From: Styela clava
Lineage: Eukaryota > Chordata > Ascidiacea > Stolidobranchia > Styelidae
NCBI RefSeq assembly: GCF_964204865.1
Contig: NC_135258.1
Coordinates: forward strand, 2,657,001-2,721,000
DNA: 64,000 nt
Direction of reading: 5' to 3'
Below, piece by piece: positions 59,501-64,000 of this stretch. The notes under the pieces were generated by a model that saw only the letters and a program-made list of their open reading frames with translations, was not told the DNA's origin and made no database searches. Made by a program: the position numbers and the translations under genes. Positions within the stretch are counted from its first letter, which is position 1. Each line of letters begins with the position of its first letter.

Positions 59501-61090
59501 GAGGCATTCGATTTGATTCTTTTATGTTGAAGAAGTTTACCTGAAGTTTTCCACACAACTAGAACCTAAGCCTTTTTTATTTTAGAATCTGGGGTATTCT
59601 CATAGCGAAAATGGCCTTTTTTGGAAAAATTACATATAGCGAAAAAAGCTAATTTAGTCAATTTTCAAAGCCTAGCAGCACACCCTTCCGCACAAGAGGA
59701 ATTCGATTTGATTATTTCCCATTAAAGAAGATTACCTGAAGTTTTCCACACAACTAGAACCTAAGCCTTTTTTATTTCAGAATCTGGGGTATTCTCATAG
59801 CGAAAATGGCCTTTTTTGGAAAAATTACGTATAGCGAAAAAAGCTAATTTAGTCAATTTTCAAAGCCTAGCAGCACACCCTTCCGCACAAGAGGCATTCG
59901 ATTTGATTCTTTTATGTTAAAAAAGTTTACCTGAAGTTTGCCACACAACTAGAACCTAAGCCTTTTTTATTTTAGAATTTACGTTATTCTGCTGGCGAAA
60001 ATGGCCTTATTTTGAAAAATTACGTATAGCGAAATAAGCTTATTTAGTCAATTTTCAAAGCCTAGCAGCACACCCTTCCGCACAAGAGGCATTCGATTTG
60101 ATTATTTCATGTTAAAGAGGTTCACCTGAAGTTTGCCACACAACTAGAACCTAAGCCTTTTTTATTTTAGAATCTAGGGTATTCTCATAGCGAAAATGGC
60201 CTTTTTTGGAAAAATTACATATAGCGAAAAAAGCTAATTTAGTCAATTTTCAAAGCCTAGCAGCACACCCTTCCGCACAAGAGGAATTCGATTTGATTAT
60301 TTCCCATTAAAGAAGATTACCTGAAGTTTTCCACACAACTAGAACCTAAGCCTTTTTTATTTTAGAATCTACGTTATTCTTATGGCGAAAATGGCCTTAC
60401 TTTGAAAATTGACTAAATAAGCTTATTTCGCTATATGTAATTTTTCCAAATAAGGCCATTTTCGCTATGAGAATAACGTAGATTATAAAATAAAAAAGGC
60501 TTAGGTTCTAGTTGTGTGGAAAACTTCAGGTAATCTTCTTTAATGGGAAATAATCAAATCGAATGCCTCTTGTGCGGAAGGGTGTGCTGCTAGGCTTTCA
60601 AAATTGACTAAATTAGCTTTTTTCGCTATACGTAATTTTTCCAATTAAGGTCATTTTCGCCATAAGAATAACGTAGATTATAAAATAAAAAAGGCTTAGG
60701 TTCTAGTTGTAGGAAAAATTTCAGGTAAACCTCTTTAACATGAAATAATCAAATCGAATGCCTCTTGTGCGGAAGGGTGTGCTGCTAGGCTTTGAAAATT
60801 GACTAAATAAGCTTATTTCGCTATATGTAATTTTTCCAAATAAGGCCATTTTCGCTATGAGAATACCCCAGATTCTAAAATAAAAAAGGCTTAGGTTCTA
60901 GTAATCTTTTTTAATGGGAAATAATCAAATCGAATGCCTCTTGTGGGGAAGGGTGTGCAGCTGGGCTTTGAAAATTGACTAAATTATCTTTTGTCGATAT
61001 ACGTATTTTTTTCAAACAAGGCCATATTCGCTATGAGAATACCCTTGATTTTAAAATGAAAAAGACTTAGGTTCTAGTTGAGTGAAAAAT
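56518..61090. repeat. About 195-bp satellite, about 20 direct then 3 inverted copies
   Basis: The unit contains AGCACACCCTTCCGCACAAG, AGGCATTCGATTTGATT, TTTACCTGAAGTTT, ACTAGAACCTAAGCC, TTTTTTATTTTAGAATCT, GCGAAAATGGCCTTA and AATTTAGTCAATTTTC. The CGCACAAGAGGCATT landmark recurs about every 195 bp from about 56570 to 60281. At about 60400 the sequence flips, and complementary landmarks (GAATGCCTCTTGTGCGG) appear at about 60562, 60757 and 60937. Two unit types alternate (GGGGTATTCTCATAG versus ACGTTATTCTTATGG), in places as an AAAB block of about 780 bp. The last inverted copy is eroded. No coding. Confidence 0.95.
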
Positions 61091-61883
61091 TTTTCAAGCT
61101 TTTAATACTTATTTTTTGGTTATATACTTGTTATTTTTCCTAAATTATAAACATATTTCCCATAATAGTATGCTAATTTCTTTTATCTTCATTTTTTCGG
61201 GTGTAGATTCTGACACGCCTCCATTTCTGCCGTAAATATTAACCTTTCCGCTTCGCCGCACACAAAGGTCAAATTGCTACTAGCTTCACAGTGGTGGCGG
61301 CAGTCTAGTCTTAGTACATGGCCAACTGCACACTTGGTCAGACCACTTACGCCGACGTCATCAGGCACATAGCTCGCGCACCGAAACAAAGCAAAATCTG
61401 ATTTGGTAACGTAAGGTAATAAAATGCACTGGGTTAAATACGTGGTTCTGTATCGATAAGTTCTTGCCTGCGCACTACGATGTAAGTTGATATAAGTTCT
61501 GTGCTGGAGACGAAAAGCAACGGAATTTGGTTTATTGATGTTAAACAGCGAAGTGCTGATAATACATGTTTTGAGTAGTACGTGGTTTTGTATTTCGTGG
61601 TAAGCTGCTAAACGTTTCCAGGTAGCCCACGACGCAGACCTTACTTTTGGTGGCAAGGGATTGTTCAGTTCCCGCCTGTCAACAGCATTCATAAAAAGTG
61701 TAGTTTATACTGAGCCCTGGGCCTAATATTTATAATGACCACAACGGCATCGCAACAACTCAGTTTGATGCATTGGTGTCTACCAGCCATTGGCTCTTCT
61801 TGGTTTTATTGTGTCTTTTGGAGACGACGTTTTCTCGAATATGCGAATTTTTCTACAAATTTTGTTAACAATACCAGTTTCAA
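61091..61883. other. Right flank of the satellite; one long open frame of doubtful meaning
   Basis: Holds the partner arm of the 22-bp inverted repeat (61274-61295). The minus strand is open from 61692 to 61189 (167 codons), but the product matches no family I know and overlaps the inverted repeat. I do not call a gene. Confidence 0.4.
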
Positions 61884-62912
61884 TTGCAAGCTGTGAACGG
61901 TGCAAGCTGTGAATACTACCTCACGGGTAGACAGCAATATGTTGAAATTGGCACTAACCGGTCTGAAGTGCTTCCCATAAAAACAGGAATTGTCCAGGGC
62001 AGCTGTCTTGGCCCACTGTTTTTCGTTTTATATATCAATGACATCTCAAATTGCTCTGACCTCTTGACAAAATTGTTCGCAGATGACACCGGTCTTCTCG
62101 ACAGTGCGAAATCTGTGTTGACCTTAGAAAAACATGTAAATATCGAGATGGCAAAGGTATTCGAATGGATGATTAGCAACAAGCTAACAATCAATATTAA
62201 TAAATCTAAAATTGTTCATATATGCCCTAAACAACGTCATCAAGTCACCGCAATTTCTATTAACATCAATGGAACAGAGCTAGAATCTGTCCCTTCTTAC
62301 AAATATCTAGGACTAAATATAGATAACTGCTTACGTTGGGATGTCCATGTTAATGATATTCGTAAAAAACTTTCTCGAACTGTAGGTATGTTAGATAAAC
62401 TTCAACACTATATAGATACAGCAACCCTTAAATTGGTATATTTCTCACTTTTTCAAACATATATCCAATATGCTATTGTAGCTTGGGGATCCACATCTCA
62501 ATCAATTTTACATCGAATCAATGTACTTCAGAACAGGGCGGTTAAAATCCTTTATCGTTCGTCTGCTCGCATAAATCTTAACATAATTTATAACAAAATT
62601 AATGTTTTAAAGCTTGCAGATATTTATAAATTAGAGATCTGCAAGCTTATGCACAAATATCACAACCACTGTCTACCAAGTGCTTTTGGTGGTTATTTTA
62701 TACGACAAAGTACTATACACACACATAACACAAGATCAGCCTCCACACACTCTTTTTATTTACGTCGTTTGTCACATTCCATAACCCAAAATTGCCTAAA
62801 GTACACTGGAGCAAAAATGTGGAACAATTTACCAAGTGAGTTAAAAAGCATGTCCCACCAGATATTCAAATCAAATCTAAAAAGACATTTAGTGTCTCAA
62901 TATATACTTTAG
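61884..62912 (+). pseudogene. 5'-truncated LINE reverse transcriptase, second copy (CR1/L2-like)
   Basis: The frame opens inside the RT domain, and GIVQGSCLGPLFFVLYIND and TKLFADDTG (catalytic Asp pair) are followed by an intact thumb and C-terminal region (KYLGLNIDNCLRWDVH, QYAIVAWGS, HNTRSAS, KMWNNLPSEL) and a stop at 62912. Fingers, first catalytic Asp and endonuclease are missing, so it is a dead 5' truncation. Similar architecture to the LINE at 12816, but clearly a different sequence. Confidence 0.88.
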
Positions 62913-63740
62913 GATGGACAAAAACTATTAATTGTGCTATGTTACATGAAAAAGTATTACAAATTATGTTTCATATTTTAGTATTAGTTAACATCAATTT
63001 ACCAGTTTAAGCAATGGAGTATTCCTATCACAGTGCTTCCTAGGTTCAGATATTTCTATCATTGAAGGACTCCATAGTCTAGTGATTTTATACCAACATT
63101 TATTTTCACCTCAACAAATGTCAATATTGTTTTTTCATTGTATTCTTATCACAGTCTGACAGTATCAAATCATTTATATTTGTTCCTAATATTTTTCTTG
63201 TTAGCTTACAAGCAGTACGGTACCGGTACTGAGATAACGCGTCAGGACACCAAAGGTGAATATTTATTTCAACATCCAGCGTGCTAATTTCACTTTATTT
63301 ATTTACCTGATCGGTGTACATTGCTATATCGCTTCATACTGTCATAGCACAACCACGTTGTGGTCAGGTCACCTTCAAAATTCCCCAGTTATTCTACAGA
63401 ACAACATTTCGCTACAGCTAGGTCTATGCAAACGGGAAATCCCCCGTTATTCGCTGCTATTATGGCACATTTAATGCACGGTAATTTTTAGTAATAATAT
63501 ATAACAATTGCAATTAGTTAGCTCTTTTGTAAAATTTATATGGTATCTATTCGATGAAACTCTTCTCCCCGATCTGTCAAACTAGGTGTTAGAACCTTGG
63601 GTGTCGCAGCTCGATAACCAGTTTTGGTTCCCCGCGGCTTCCCTTCCCCAGTAATTTAAATATCATTTTTTTCTATATATTTTTGCATGTGTTTTTTGTT
63701 TTTTACTGGTTGGAAAAAATAAACTTGACTTGACTTGACT
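62913..63740 (+). mobile_element. LINE 3' UTR with (CTTGA)n tail
   Basis: It follows the RT frame directly and ends GGTTGGAAAAAATAAACTTG then two further ACTTG units. The blocks GTGTCGCAGCTCGATAACCA, GTTTTGGTTCC and TTTTTGCATG match the fragment at 39015-39262. Boundaries are inferred. Confidence 0.65.
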
Positions 63741-63822
63741 TGGTCTTTCAACAAATTTAAACCTATTTTGTCGTAATCGCGTGCATCAATAGGACAGGAT
63801 AGTCTCAGTGATGTTCTAAGTC

Positions 63823-64000
63823 AGGGGTCGGCAAACTTTTGTCGTTCGTGGGCCAAAATTAAAGGTTGCAAGTCATTAGTGGCCCACATATATTTTTAGA
63901 AAGTTAAAAAACGAGGGAATGGCCAGTAAATCACATTTTTTCACACAGATTTCAGTTAAATTTCAAGCAGCGCACAAAAACTGATCATTTTCTGCGCCAT
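63823..64000. mobile_element. Left end of a hAT element running off the window
   Basis: CAGGGGTCGGCAAACTTTTG, followed by CGTGGGCCAAAATT and GTGGCCCACA, is a typical hAT terminus. The right end is beyond base 64000. Confidence 0.65.

Noticed and set aside
61189-61692. 167-codon open frame on the minus strand
   Set aside because: No recognisable motif; it overlaps one arm of the inverted repeat flanking the satellite; no splice or start context. Probably chance.
55188-61740. Whole 55.2-61.7 kb region as one ZMYM-type hAT transposon
   Set aside because: The left end looks like such a terminus, but no matching right end was found. The only inverted match is the internal 22 bp, so only a foldback-like structure is proposed.

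Overview
This is a repeat-dense, AT-rich segment of an animal nuclear genome. Split genes with GT..AG introns, a tRNA-derived SINE, LINEs, hAT and Gypsy elements and an array of intronless BTB-BACK-Kelch genes all indicate an invertebrate metazoan. An ascidian is plausible from the overall character, but the sequence alone does not prove it. No bacterial or organellar features are present.

Layout. 1-5908 holds two conserved housekeeping genes on the minus strand: the first three coding exons of methionine aminopeptidase 2 (METAP2, which continues off the left edge) and a complete two-exon KTI12 (Elongator/tRNA wobble-uridine modification). Their introns are full of SINE and hAT insertions. 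5909-17870 is transposon territory: hAT remnants, SINEs, a 2.9-kb element with long inverted termini (9674-12606), a 5'-truncated LINE with one nonsense codon (12816-14775) and a 97-bp minisatellite. 17877-34650 is a direct tandem array of kelch-like genes. A (18208) and C (25240) are intact. B (21457) and D (28485) share the same 1-nt frameshift. D is also split by a 3.4-kb transposon carrying a decayed transposase-like gene, and its 3' half resumes at 32868. A fifth intact copy, F, lies at 51866. The spacers are themselves duplicated and carry a hAT-like insertion, a roughly 210-bp MITE, one SINE and one expanded 21-bp minisatellite, which together record the order of duplications.

36106-37722 contains six exons with matching splice phases that encode a hAT-transposase-derived protein. 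39769-46166 is a complete-ended but internally wrecked Gypsy LTR retrotransposon, with 4-bp target duplications and a nested hAT insertion in pol. 46171-51570 has several non-autonomous DNA transposons and no recognisable host gene. 54487-55130 has a head-to-head SINE pair and an orphan inverted copy of the kelch-gene 5' region.

55188-61883 is dominated by a 4.5-kb array of roughly 195-bp repeats. About 20 copies run in one direction and then 3 in the opposite direction, and the array is flanked by a 22-bp exact inverted repeat. This is a foldback-like architecture. A second 5'-truncated LINE (61884-63740) and the left end of a hAT element close the window.

The most interesting items are the mosaic kelch array, the foldback-like satellite, the transposase-like gene inside kelch D, the possible hAT-derived spliced gene and the long-terminal-inverted-repeat element.
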